A stretch of DNA of 64,000 nt from Rikenellaceae bacterium (GTDB lineage Bacteria; Bacteroidota; Bacteroidia; Bacteroidales; Rikenellaceae). The notes under the pieces were generated by a model, which did no database searches, was not told the origin of the DNA, and worked only from the letters and a program-made list of their open reading frames with translations. Shown one piece after another: positions 21,168 to 31,245 of this stretch. The position numbers and the translations under genes were made by a program. Every line of letters begins with the position of its first letter. The first letter of the stretch is position 1. The stretch is from assembly GCA_017442365.1 (NCBI GenBank), contig JAFRZW010000002.1:186001-250000 (forward strand), in the 5' to 3' direction.

Positions 21168-21689
21168 ATGATGCGTCAAATTATAGAGTATGCGCTGCTG
21201 TTCTTGGTGCTGGTGCTGTTGCAGGTCTTCCTGTTCAGCAACCTGGAACTGAGCGTCTATCTTAATCCGTTGGTTTATATTGCGTTCATCATTCTTCTGC
21301 CGATCGAAACGGCACCTATTGTGGTGCTCGGATTGGGATTGCTGACGGGCGTGGTGATGGACGTGGCGATGGGTGCGGCAGGTCTGAATACGTTGGCGAC
21401 GCTGCCGGTGGCATTCCTGCGCGGTGCTCTGCTGCGACTGACCTGCTCGAAGGATAGTGTGGTGGACGGAGGTGTGCCGTCGGTGTATCGATTGGGAGTG
21501 TTTGGTTTTGTGCGCTATGTGGTGGCGGCGGTTGTGTTGCACTCGCTCGTCTATTTCACGATGGAGAGCGCAACGTTCGATTACTTCCACCTGACGTTGT
21601 TGCGTACGGTGGTGAGCGGTGTGGTTACGGTGGCTGTGGTCTATTTCACGTCGAAGATATTTAACTCGCAAGTGGCGCGTGTATTATGA
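21168..21689 (+). CDS. mreD: Rod shape-determining protein MreD
   Basis: MreD is a small polytopic membrane protein of the elongasome. The 173-residue product consists of about five hydrophobic helices, the first being YALLFLVLVLLQVFLFS. Sequence conservation in MreD is low, so the call rests on size, topology and position between mreC and mrdA. Its stop overlaps the mrdA start by 4 bases (ATGA), indicating translational coupling. Confidence 0.9.
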   Translation: MMRQIIEYALLFLVLVLLQVFLFSNLELSVYLNPLVYIAFIILLPIETAPIVVLGLGLLTGVVMDVAMGAAGLNTLATLPVAFLRGALLRLTCSKDSVVDGGVPSVYRLGVFGFVRYVVAAVVLHSLVYFTMESATFDYFHLTLLRTVVSGVVTVAVVYFTSKIFNSQVARVL

Positions 21690-23518
21690 GCGATCAAAGA
21701 GATAGTCTAATGCGCGTGCGAACGCTGCAACTGATTGTGCTGCTGGTTGTTGGCGCGATCGTGGGTCGTCTGTTCTATATCCAGCTGATCGACGACCGTT
21801 ACAAGGATATGGCGGCCAATAACGCCCTGCGCCACGTGGTGCAATATCCGCCACGAGGTGAGGTGCGCGATCGCAATGGTGAGTTCATCGTGCAGAGTCG
21901 TGAGGCCTACGACCTGATGGTTATCGCGCGCGAGATCCCCAAGGAGGGTTTCGATACGATGCGTATGTGCCGCGTGTTGGGTATGGAGAAGGCGGAGCTC
22001 ATCAAGCAGCTTACGCGCGCCAAAACTCGTTCGCGAGTGCCGATGATGATCACCAACCAGCTGTCGAAGGAGGTCAAGCTGCGCTTCGATGAGTGTAACT
22101 TCCGAGGTTTCTATACGGTCTATCGTACGATTCGCTCCTACCCGCGTCGCATTGGCGGCAACCTGATGGGTTACGTGGGGGAGATCAATGCCGAGCAGTT
22201 GCGCAAACGTCCCGAATATCGTGCGGGCGACTACATCGGCATCAGCGGCTTGGAGTCGGCCTACGAGGAGGTGCTGCGCGGTAAGAAGGGCGTGAAGATC
22301 AATGAGATTGATAATCACGGAGTTATCAAGGGCTCGTTCCGCGACGGAATGTACGACTCGCTGCCCATACCGGGTCGCTCGCTGGTCTGCACGATCGATG
22401 CCGAACTGCAAGAGCTGGCCGAGGAGCTGATGGAGGGTAAGGTTGGTAGCGTGGTGGCGATCGAGCCTTCGACGGGCGAGATTCTGCTGATGGTGTCGTC
22501 GCCAACGTACGATCCCAACGACTTGGTGGGCAAGAACTTACGATTGAACTACAATAAACTTCTGCGCAATCCGCAACGTCCGCTCTACAATCGTGCTGTG
22601 TCGTCGCACTACCCGCCGGGATCGACCTTCAAGTTGGTGCAGGGTCTGATTGGCTTGCAGGAGGGTGTGCTCAAACCGAGCTATCGCTATCCGTGTGCGG
22701 GCGGTTACACCTACGCTGCGGGTCGCAAGATGAAGTGCCACCCCCACCCGTCGCCGCTCGATCTGCGAGCAGCGGTGGCGAACTCGTGCAACGCCTACTT
22801 CTGCTACGTCTTCCGCGATATCATTGATAATAAGAAGTACGAAAATGTGAAGGCGGGTCTGGACGTCTGGACCGATTATGTCCGTTCGTTCGGCTTCGGT
22901 CGCACGCTCGACTCGGACTTTGCCAACGAGACGCGCGGCTATGTGCCCACGTCGGAGTTCTACAATCGTGTCTATCGCAATTCGTGGAAGTCGCAGACAA
23001 TCATTTCGTTGTCGATCGGTCAGGGCGAGTTGGGTTGCACGCCGTTGCAGATGGCTAACCTGGCGGCGATCATCGCCAACCGTGGCTATTACTACATTCC
23101 GCATATCGTGCGCTCGGTCGAGGGTGTCGATTCGCTCGAACAGCGCTTCTACGAGAAGCAATATACGAAGGTTGATGCCGAGCACTTCGAGCCGATTGTC
23201 GAGGGTATGTGGCAGGGTGTCAATGTGGCGGGAACATCGACACGTGCAGCAGTTGCGGGTCTGGATATTTGTGGCAAGACGGGTACGGCGCAGAATCCTC
23301 ACGGTCGCGATCACTCGACCTTCCTGAGTTTTGCACCGAAGGACGATCCGAAGATTGCCATTTCGGTCTATGTCGAGAATGGCGGTTTCGGAGCAACGAT
23401 CGCGCTGCCCATCGCCAGCCTGCTGATCGAGAAGTACTTGACCGATACGATCACCCGCCCGTATATGATCGACCAAGTTAAACAGATGAAAATTCACTAT
23501 CCCAATGCTAAGAAATAA
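21686..23518 (+). CDS. mrdA: Penicillin-binding protein 2, elongasome transpeptidase
   Basis: PBP2 crosslinks peptidoglycan during cell elongation together with RodA. The 610-residue product has one N-terminal membrane helix (LQLIVLLVVGAIVGRLFYIQL), a dimerisation/pedestal domain, and the transpeptidase domain. Active-site motifs are SxxK (STFK, Ser313, Lys316), SxN (ANSCNA) and KTG (CGKTGTAQ, Lys531). A conserved GYVGEINAEQL segment lies before the catalytic domain. It overlaps mreD by 4 bases and rodA by 14 bases. Confidence 0.97.
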   Translation: MSDQRDSLMRVRTLQLIVLLVVGAIVGRLFYIQLIDDRYKDMAANNALRHVVQYPPRGEVRDRNGEFIVQSREAYDLMVIAREIPKEGFDTMRMCRVLGMEKAELIKQLTRAKTRSRVPMMITNQLSKEVKLRFDECNFRGFYTVYRTIRSYPRRIGGNLMGYVGEINAEQLRKRPEYRAGDYIGISGLESAYEEVLRGKKGVKINEIDNHGVIKGSFRDGMYDSLPIPGRSLVCTIDAELQELAEELMEGKVGSVVAIEPSTGEILLMVSSPTYDPNDLVGKNLRLNYNKLLRNPQRPLYNRAVSSHYPPGSTFKLVQGLIGLQEGVLKPSYRYPCAGGYTYAAGRKMKCHPHPSPLDLRAAVANSCNAYFCYVFRDIIDNKKYENVKAGLDVWTDYVRSFGFGRTLDSDFANETRGYVPTSEFYNRVYRNSWKSQTIISLSIGQGELGCTPLQMANLAAIIANRGYYYIPHIVRSVEGVDSLEQRFYEKQYTKVDAEHFEPIVEGMWQGVNVAGTSTRAAVAGLDICGKTGTAQNPHGRDHSTFLSFAPKDDPKIAISVYVENGGFGATIALPIASLLIEKYLTDTITRPYMIDQVKQMKIHYPNAKK

Positions 23519-24956
23519 TAGTTACGGAGGCTCACGCTCGCTGTTCACCTCGTCGGTCGATTGGGTGATGATCCTGCTCTATGTGGGGTTGGTGTTGATC
23601 GGTTGGATGAGTATCTGCTCGGCCTCGTACGACGAAACGGCCATCGATCCCTACTCGTTTTCGCACTTCTATGTGAAGCAGGTGCTGTGGGTGGCGTTGG
23701 CATTTGTGGTGGCGTTGGTGGTGATGCTGCTCGACGATAAATATTACCATATGTTGGCCTATCCGGCCTATATCGGAGGTCTGTTGATCCTGATCGGGAC
23801 GCTGCTGTTCGGTAAGGAGGTCAATGGCGCAAAGGCGTGGATCGAACTCGGATTTTTCTCGTTGCAACCCGTTGAGCTGGTGAAGATTGCGACGGCATTA
23901 GCTATGGCGCGCGTGATGAGTTCATACTCGTTCTCGATCAACCGTTTTGGCGATCTGCTGCGTGTGGCCACGATCATCGCTCTGCCGCTGCTGATCATCA
24001 TCTTGCAGAACGATACGGGCTCGGGTATCGTGCTCTGCTCGTTTATCTTTGTGTTGTACCGCGAGGGTCTGAACAAGTGGCTCTGTATCCCGTTCCTGAT
24101 GATCGCTGCACTGTTTATCGGGTCGTTCGTCTTTACACCGATGACGATGCTGGTACTGCTCATTCTGATCTGCACGGTGAGCGAGGTGCTGATGAATGGG
24201 CTGTGGCAGTCGCGTCTGATCTATTTAGCGACGTTGGCGCTGGTGAGCGTGGTAGTCTATCTTGCGTCGAACTATCTCTTCGGTTGGACGCTGTCGGCAT
24301 ACAAGGCTCTGCTGGGCACGACGGCTCTGTCGATAGTGGGTGTGGTGATCTATGCCTATCGCGCGCACCTGCGTAATATATTTATTGTGGTGGCGATGTT
24401 CGTGGGCTCGATGATCTTCCTGCCGACGACCGACTACCTCTTTAACTCGGTGCTCAAAGAGCACCAGCAGAACCGTATCTACTCGTTCCTCGGAATCATC
24501 AACGACCCGAAGGGTATCGACTTCAATGTGAATCAGTCGAAGATCGCTATCGGCTCGGGTGGACTGTTCGGCAAGGGATTCTTGGAGGGTACGCAGGTCA
24601 AGTATAACTTCGTGCCCGAGAACCATACCGACTTCATCTTCTGCACGGTAGGCGAGGAGTGGGGCTTTGTGGGCTGTTTGGTTGTGCTGACAATGTACTG
24701 CACGCTTATTCTGCGATTGATGCGCATCGGCGAGCGTCAAGAGGAGCCGTTCGGACGAATCTACTGCTACTGCGTGGCGTCGATTCTGCTGTTCCACCTG
24801 ATGGTGAATGTGGGAATGACCATCGGTCTGATGCCCGTGATGGGTATCCCGTTGCCGTTTATGAGCTATGGCGGATCGTCGCTGTTGGCATTCACTTTGT
24901 TGCTGTTCATTGCGATTCGTTTCGATGCGTCGCGCCGCCGATTTGGAGTCGAGTAG
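23505..24956 (+). CDS. rodA: Rod shape-determining protein RodA, SEDS glycosyltransferase
   Basis: RodA polymerises lipid II into glycan strands. The 483-residue product has the SEDS topology and motifs: LLDDKYYHMLAYPAYIGGLL early, NDTGSGIVL in the middle, and a C-terminal AIGSGGLFGKGFLEGTQVKYNFVPENHTDF plus GIPLPFMSYGGSSLLAF. It is longer than the about 370 residues of E. coli RodA because of extra hydrophobic segments in the middle (about residues 195-310), a form I associate with Bacteroidetes. It overlaps the end of mrdA, so the pair is translationally coupled. Confidence 0.97.
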   Translation: MLRNNSYGGSRSLFTSSVDWVMILLYVGLVLIGWMSICSASYDETAIDPYSFSHFYVKQVLWVALAFVVALVVMLLDDKYYHMLAYPAYIGGLLILIGTLLFGKEVNGAKAWIELGFFSLQPVELVKIATALAMARVMSSYSFSINRFGDLLRVATIIALPLLIIILQNDTGSGIVLCSFIFVLYREGLNKWLCIPFLMIAALFIGSFVFTPMTMLVLLILICTVSEVLMNGLWQSRLIYLATLALVSVVVYLASNYLFGWTLSAYKALLGTTALSIVGVVIYAYRAHLRNIFIVVAMFVGSMIFLPTTDYLFNSVLKEHQQNRIYSFLGIINDPKGIDFNVNQSKIAIGSGGLFGKGFLEGTQVKYNFVPENHTDFIFCTVGEEWGFVGCLVVLTMYCTLILRLMRIGERQEEPFGRIYCYCVASILLFHLMVNVGMTIGLMPVMGIPLPFMSYGGSSLLAFTLLLFIAIRFDASRRRFGVE

Positions 24957-25029
24957 AGGCGGAATGGCAGCCGTAAAGTGGTAAAAACGAATAAATAAGG
25001 ACGAAAAACGATATTTTTATCGAGGAATA

Positions 25030-25060
25030 TTTGTAAGTCTAACTTTTTTGCGTACCTTTG
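25030..25060 (+). promoter_or_regulatory. Promoter of tRNA-Glu and rpsT
   Basis: TTTG (25030-25033), 19 bp, then TACCTTTG (25053-25060): a full Bacteroidetes promoter 46 bases before the tRNA. Confidence 0.88.
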
Positions 25061-25105
25061 CACCGCTAAAAATTACCGTAATTGCGGTCGAAAGTATAGC
25101 AGGAG

Positions 25106-25177
25106 GGCCCATTCGTCTATCGGTTAGGACGCAAGATTTTCATTCTTGAAAGAGGAGTTCGACTCTCCTATGGGCTA
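25106..25177 (+). tRNA. tRNA-Glu (anticodon TTC)
   Basis: The 72-nt cloverleaf has acceptor GGCCCAT/ATGGGCT (first pair G-U) and anticodon stem CAAGA/TCTTG with loop TTTTCAT (TTC at 25139-25141). CCA is not encoded. It lies 45 bp before rpsT and is probably processed from the same transcript. Confidence 0.95.
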
Positions 25178-25221
25178 CTAAACGTTTGAAAGTAAGAATT
25201 AAAAAACATTATAACAAGATT

Positions 25222-25473
25222 ATGGCAAACCATAAGTCATCGGAAAAGAGAATTCGTCAGACCGCTACCAAGCGTGCTCACAACCGCCTGTATCACAAGA
25301 CCGCTCGTAACGCAGTTAAGGCACTGCGCAATACGACCGAGAAGAGCGCAGCCGAGGCTCTGCTGCCTAAGGTAAGCTCGATGTTGGATAAGTTGGCTAA
25401 GATGAACATTATCCACAAGAACAAGGCTGGTAACTTGAAGAGCAGCGTTCAGCTCCACGTTAATTCGCTCTAA
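25222..25473 (+). CDS. rpsT: 30S ribosomal protein S20
   Basis: S20 binds 16S rRNA early in 30S assembly. The product has 83 residues starting [20 protein letters not shown], the family's typical start. An in-frame ATG 36 bp upstream would add 12 basic residues and is not used by the family. The protein is Lys/Arg/Ala-rich and helical, as expected. It follows tRNA-Glu on the same transcript and ends at a strong terminator. Confidence 0.96.
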   Translation: MANHKSSEKRIRQTATKRAHNRLYHKTARNAVKALRNTTEKSAAEALLPKVSSMLDKLAKMNIIHKNKAGNLKSSVQLHVNSL

Positions 25474-25534
25474 CGAGAGGGTGTGGTGCGGTCGGAGGGG
25501 TGCCCAAGAGTGTTGCGCTCCGACGATAATTTTT

Positions 25535-25563
25535 AGGGTGTCTGTTGCAGACACCCTTATTTT
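25535..25563 (+). terminator. Terminator of rpsT
   Basis: AGGGTGTCTG (25535-25544) pairs with CAGACACCCT (25548-25557), followed by TATTTTG. Confidence 0.85.
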
Positions 25564-25585
25564 GCTTGTATGAACTTAACGAAGA

Positions 25586-27559
25586 ATGGAACAAGAGAAT
25601 AGTGCTAACGAGCCAAACTTGACATTTGCCGAGCTGGGATTGGACGCGCAGATGTTGCGTGCGGTCGAGGCCAAGGGTTTCGAACGTCCGTCGCCGATTC
25701 AGCGTTTGACAATTCCCGCGCTATTGGGCGAGGGTGCCGATCTGATTGCGCAGGCACAGACGGGTACGGGCAAGACGGCGGCCTTCGGATTGCCGTTGTT
25801 GCAGCTGCTTACGCCCAAAGCAGGTCGCGTTCAGGCGATTATATTGGTGCCCACACGCGAGTTGGCGTTGCAGGTAACCGAGGAGTTGATCTCGTTCAAT
25901 CACGAAAAACGAGTGTCGGTAACGGCCATCTATGGCGGTGCGTCGATTGGCGAGCAGTTGCGTCGTCTGTCGCGCGGCGTCGATATCGTCGTGGGTACGC
26001 CCGGTCGTGTGCTGGACCACATCGGTCGTGGCTCGCTCGATCTGTCGGCGATCAGCTATATGGTGCTGGACGAGGCCGACGAGATGCTCAATATGGGCTT
26101 TATCGAGGATATCGAGGCGATTATGGCGACGATGAATGAGGAGCGTCGTGTGTTGCTGTTTTCGGCGACGATGCCCGAACGAATTGTGCGTCTGTCGCAG
26201 TCGTATATGCGTGAGCCTCAAATGCTTCGCGTCGAGGCGCAGCAACTGACAACCGACCTTACGGATCAGATCTACTTCGAGGTGCGCGAGAGCGATAAGT
26301 TCGATGCGCTGACCCGAATTGTCGATGTCGAGGCGGAGTTTTATGGCATTGTCTTTTGTCGCACGAAGGTTGCGGTTGATGAGATTGCCAACCGATTGCA
26401 GGAGCGAGGTTATGCGGCCGAGGGATTGCACGGCGATGTGTCGCAGGCGCAACGCGAGAAGATTCTGCGCCGATTCAAGGCTCGCCAAGCCAATATTCTG
26501 GTGGCTACGGACGTTGCCGCGCGCGGTATCGACATCGTAAATCTCACACACGTAATCAATTACTCGCTGCCGCAGGATTCGGAGAGCTACGTTCATCGTA
26601 TTGGTCGCACGGGTCGCGCGGGGAATGCGGGCACGGCGATTACCTTCCTTTCGCCTGCGGAGTTCCGCCAGTTTGGCTACTTGAAACGCGACATCAAGGT
26701 CGATATCAAGCGTGAGGAGTTGCCCTCGCCGCAGGATATCGTGGCGATGAAACGCAAGCGTATCAAGGACGAGATGGCCGATGTCGTCGAGAGCGAGAAC
26801 TATGTAACTTATACCGATATGGCGATCGAACTGATGGGCGACTATACGCCCGAGGTGGCGATGGCGGCGCTGTTGCGAATGGCCTTCAAGAATGAGCTGG
26901 ACGAGAAGCAGTATCCCGAAATTCGTTCGTTTGCGGTGGATCGTCGCGGTACGGTGCGTCTGTTCCTGTCGATTGGTCGCAAGGACGGTTTCGATGGGCG
27001 CAAGCTGGTCGGACTATTGAAACGTGAGTGCGACCTGCGCGACAAACATATCAGCGATGTGAAGGTGGCGGATTGCTATTCGTTTGTAACTGTGCCCTTT
27101 ACCGATGCAGAGGAGGTTGTTCGTCGATTGAACAAACTGCGCAAGGGCAAGCGTCCCGTTGCGGAGATCACCGAGGGAGCACGTCCCGAAAAGGCGCAGA
27201 AACCGCGCCGCGAACGCCCCACACGAGAGGAGCGTCCAGCACGTGAGGTACGCGATGTGCGTTCGGCACGCGAAGAGCGCACACCTGCCGAGCGAGCTGC
27301 GGCCGAGGCATTTGTGGCTAAGCGTGAGCAGGCTGCACGTGAGCAGGCGGAACGAGGTCAGGCGGAGCGCCCGAAGCGTACCTCTGCTCCACGTCCTCAG
27401 CGCACGACGGAGCGTAGCAACGACACCTTCGATTGGAGCTATTTCGAGCGTGGTGGGAACAGTTGGGGCACTGAACGCCACGGCTCACGCGGCAAGAGTG
27501 CCAAGCCCTCGCGCGGAACAAAAACCGCGAAGGGTGGCAAGAAGGGTGGTCGTCGATAG
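25586..27559 (+). CDS. deaD: DEAD-box RNA helicase, DeaD/CsdA-like
   Basis: This is an ATP-dependent RNA helicase of the kind that acts in ribosome assembly and mRNA turnover, especially in the cold. The 657-residue product has the Q motif (GFERPSPIQ), Walker A AQTGTGKT, DEAD (LDEADEML), SAT (LLFSATMPE) and the domain 2 motif HRIGRTGRAG. A DbpA-type RNA-binding domain follows at about residues 450-530 (RLFLSIGRKDGFDGRKLVGL). The last 120 residues are a low-complexity Arg/Glu/Ala-rich tail ending in Lys/Gly repeats, probably disordered and RNA-binding. Architecture matches E. coli DeaD; orthology is inferred from domains only. Confidence 0.9.
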   Translation: MEQENSANEPNLTFAELGLDAQMLRAVEAKGFERPSPIQRLTIPALLGEGADLIAQAQTGTGKTAAFGLPLLQLLTPKAGRVQAIILVPTRELALQVTEELISFNHEKRVSVTAIYGGASIGEQLRRLSRGVDIVVGTPGRVLDHIGRGSLDLSAISYMVLDEADEMLNMGFIEDIEAIMATMNEERRVLLFSATMPERIVRLSQSYMREPQMLRVEAQQLTTDLTDQIYFEVRESDKFDALTRIVDVEAEFYGIVFCRTKVAVDEIANRLQERGYAAEGLHGDVSQAQREKILRRFKARQANILVATDVAARGIDIVNLTHVINYSLPQDSESYVHRIGRTGRAGNAGTAITFLSPAEFRQFGYLKRDIKVDIKREELPSPQDIVAMKRKRIKDEMADVVESENYVTYTDMAIELMGDYTPEVAMAALLRMAFKNELDEKQYPEIRSFAVDRRGTVRLFLSIGRKDGFDGRKLVGLLKRECDLRDKHISDVKVADCYSFVTVPFTDAEEVVRRLNKLRKGKRPVAEITEGARPEKAQKPRRERPTREERPAREVRDVRSAREERTPAERAAAEAFVAKREQAAREQAERGQAERPKRTSAPRPQRTTERSNDTFDWSYFERGGNSWGTERHGSRGKSAKPSRGTKTAKGGKKGGRR

Positions 27560-27575
27560 GTGCACGTATGCCTCG

Positions 27576-27660
27576 TATGACAAAGTGGCAGACCGAGCAC
27601 TGCGCACACGTCGCATTTTGTCATAAAATTGTGTCAAACGGGGTTTGGCATACCGATTGA
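27576..27660 (+). promoter_or_regulatory. Upstream region of groESL: inverted repeat and a possible -24/-12 element
   Basis: TATGACAAAGTG (27576-27587) and CATTTTGTCATA (27614-27625) form an inverted repeat of 12 bases with one mismatch; it could be an operator or the helicase terminator. Next comes TGGCA (27646-27650), 6 bp, TTGA (27657-27660). This resembles a sigma-54 promoter except that the nearly invariant GC of the -12 element is GA. No TAnnTTTG promoter and no CIRCE operator (TTAGCACTC-N9-GAGTGCTAA) is seen. Confidence 0.4.
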
Positions 27661-27715
27661 TATAAATGTTCCTCGTAAAACAGAAAACTAACAAAAATCT
27701 AAAATAAGCGAAACA

Positions 27716-27985
27716 ATGAATGTAAAACCGTTATCAGACAGAGTTCTCATTCTGCCCAACCAGGCAGAGGAGAAGACCGCCGGCGGATTGTATATCCCCG
27801 ACACCGCAAAAGAGAAACCCCTCGCAGGTAAAGTTGTTGCAGTTGGTCCCGGCACCGCAGAGGTCAAGATGGAGGTCAGCGTGGGCGACCAAGTGCTCTA
27901 TGGCAAGTATGCCGGCACCGAGATTCAGGTCGAGGGCGAGAGCTATCTGATTATGCGTCAGAGCGATATTCTGGCTATTATCTAA
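27716..27985 (+). CDS. groES: Co-chaperonin GroES
   Basis: GroES caps the GroEL folding chamber as a heptameric lid. The 89-residue product begins [20 protein letters not shown] and contains the mobile loop ([18 protein letters not shown]) and the domed core ([19 protein letters not shown]). The length is normal. It is 25 bp upstream of groEL, the standard operon. Confidence 0.98.
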   Translation: MNVKPLSDRVLILPNQAEEKTAGGLYIPDTAKEKPLAGKVVAVGPGTAEVKMEVSVGDQVLYGKYAGTEIQVEGESYLIMRQSDILAII

Positions 27986-27992
27986 TCCGTAA

Positions 27993-29639
<1,647 letters not shown>

Positions 29640-29661
29640 TCAGCCTATCCCTGAATAGCAA

Positions 29662-29696
29662 AATCCGCGCTCCGAAACGGAGTGCGGATTTTTTTT
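29662..29696 (+). terminator. Terminator of groESL
   Basis: AATCCGCGCTCCG and CGGAGTGCGGATT pair over 13 bp (one G-U) around AAA, followed by six T. Confidence 0.93.
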
Positions 29697-29715
29697 GTGG
29701 GCATCGTTACCACGC

Positions 29716-29751
29716 AAAAAACGACCGCCTCCCCAATGTCGGGGAGGCGGT
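29716..29751 (-). terminator. Terminator of gdhA
   Basis: On the minus strand ACCGCCTCCCC pairs with GGGGAGGCGGT over 11 bp, then CGTTTTTT. It faces the groESL terminator, closing two convergent operons. Confidence 0.92.
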
Positions 29752-29777
29752 TTGCGTTCGAAGTGAAGAGGTATTGA

Positions 29778-31112
29778 TTACAGGATACCCTGCTCAACCA
29801 TCGACTTAGCGACCTTCATAAAGCCTGCGATGTTTGCACCCTTCATATAGTTGATGTACTCGCCCTCACGACCGTACTCCAAGCAAGCGGTGTGGATCGA
29901 CGACATAATCTGCAACAGCTTAGCATCAACCTCAGCAGCGGTCCAGTTCAACTTCTGAGCGTTCTGAGTCATCTCCAAGCCCGAAGTTGCAACACCACCA
30001 GCGTTCACAGCCTTACCGGGACCGTAGGGGATTTTAGCGGTCAGGAAGGTGTCGATAGCCTCGGGGGTACAACCCATATTCGAAACCTCAGCAACCATCT
30101 GTACGCCGTTAGCAACCAGCGCCTTAGCGTCGTCGCCATTCAGCTCGTTCTGCGTTGCGCAAGGCATTGCGATATCAACCTTCTGCTCCCAAGGCTTGCG
30201 ACCTGCGAAGAAGGTCGAGCCAGCGAACTTCTCAGCGTAAGGAGCAACAACGTCGTTGTTCGAAGCGCGGAGCTCCAACATATAAGCGATCTTCTCCTCG
30301 TTCAGACCTGCGGGATCGTAGATGTAACCATCGGGACCCGAGATGGTTACGACCTTAGCACCCAGCTCGGTAGCCTTCGTAGCCACACCCCAAGCAACGT
30401 TACCGAAGCCCGAGATGCTGATCACCTTACCCTTGATCGAGTCGCCTGCGGTCTCCAACATCTGGCGCAGGAAATAAACAGCACCGAAACCGGTAGCCTC
30501 GGGACGGATCAGCGAACCGCCGTAGGTCATACCCTTACCGGTCAGCACGCCCGTATTCTCGCGAGCCAGCTTGCGGTACATACCGTAGAGGTAACCGATC
30601 TCACGGCCACCAACGCCGATATCACCAGCGGGAACGTCGGTCTCGGGACCGATGTGGCGCCACAACTCAGTCATAAATGCCTGGCAGAAGCGCATAACCT
30701 CACCTGCCGACTTGCCCTTAGGATTGAAGTCCGAGCCACCCTTAGCACCGCCCATAGGCAGAGTGGTCAGAGCGTTCTTGAAGATCTGCTCGAAACCGAG
30801 GAACTTCAAGATCGAAGGATTCACACTGGGGTGGAAACGCAGACCGCCCTTGTAGGGACCGATAGCGTTGTTGAATTGGATACGATAACCGGTATTCACC
30901 TGAACGTCGCCCTTATCATCGACCCAAGTTACCTTGAAAGTGAACTGACGGTCGGGCTCAACGATACGCTCAGCGATACGATTTGCCTCGAACTCGGGGT
31001 GCTGATTATAGACCTCCTCTACGGTCATCAACACTTCGCGTACTGCTTGCAGATACTCTTTCTCACCAGGATGACGGAGTTCGAGATCCGCCATAAGTTT
31101 GTTTACATTCAT
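29778..31112 (-). CDS. gdhA: Glutamate dehydrogenase, hexameric (likely NADP-specific)
   Basis: The enzyme interconverts 2-oxoglutarate plus ammonium and glutamate, the main ammonium entry route in gut Bacteroidetes. The 444-residue product is the size of the NADP-type hexameric family. It has the catalytic-Lys motif PMGGAKGGSDFNPKGKS, the substrate-binding GPYKGGLRFHPSVN, and a Rossmann motif in the second domain (ISGFGNVAWGVATKA). Cofactor choice is inferred from family. It is a single-gene unit with its own -7 box about 80 bp upstream and a strong terminator. Confidence 0.97.
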   Translation of the reverse strand: MNVNKLMADLELRHPGEKEYLQAVREVLMTVEEVYNQHPEFEANRIAERIVEPDRQFTFKVTWVDDKGDVQVNTGYRIQFNNAIGPYKGGLRFHPSVNPSILKFLGFEQIFKNALTTLPMGGAKGGSDFNPKGKSAGEVMRFCQAFMTELWRHIGPETDVPAGDIGVGGREIGYLYGMYRKLARENTGVLTGKGMTYGGSLIRPEATGFGAVYFLRQMLETAGDSIKGKVISISGFGNVAWGVATKATELGAKVVTISGPDGYIYDPAGLNEEKIAYMLELRASNNDVVAPYAEKFAGSTFFAGRKPWEQKVDIAMPCATQNELNGDDAKALVANGVQMVAEVSNMGCTPEAIDTFLTAKIPYGPGKAVNAGGVATSGLEMTQNAQKLNWTAAEVDAKLLQIMSSIHTACLEYGREGEYINYMKGANIAGFMKVAKSMVEQGIL

Positions 31113-31190
31113 AGTTAAAATGTGTTTAGGTTTATGAATTTAATAGTTAAATTTCGTCTGTTTGCGCTTGTCGCGGTTTTAATCTATCTA

Positions 31191-31198
31191 CAAAGCTA
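31191..31198 (-). promoter_or_regulatory. Probable gdhA promoter (-7 box)
   Basis: On the minus strand 31198-31191 reads TAGCTTTG (TAnnTTTG), giving a 5' leader of about 70 bases before gdhA. No clear -33 TTG at standard spacing. Confidence 0.6.
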
Positions 31199-31245
31199 AT
31201 AAATTTTATTATACATTGTAACTCATCCGCCCCATTTTTTTGAAT

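Noticed and set aside
27576..27625. CIRCE operator for HrcA before groES
   Set aside because: The inverted repeat TATGACAAAGTG/CATTTTGTCATA does not match TTAGCACTC-N9-GAGTGCTAA in sequence or spacing.
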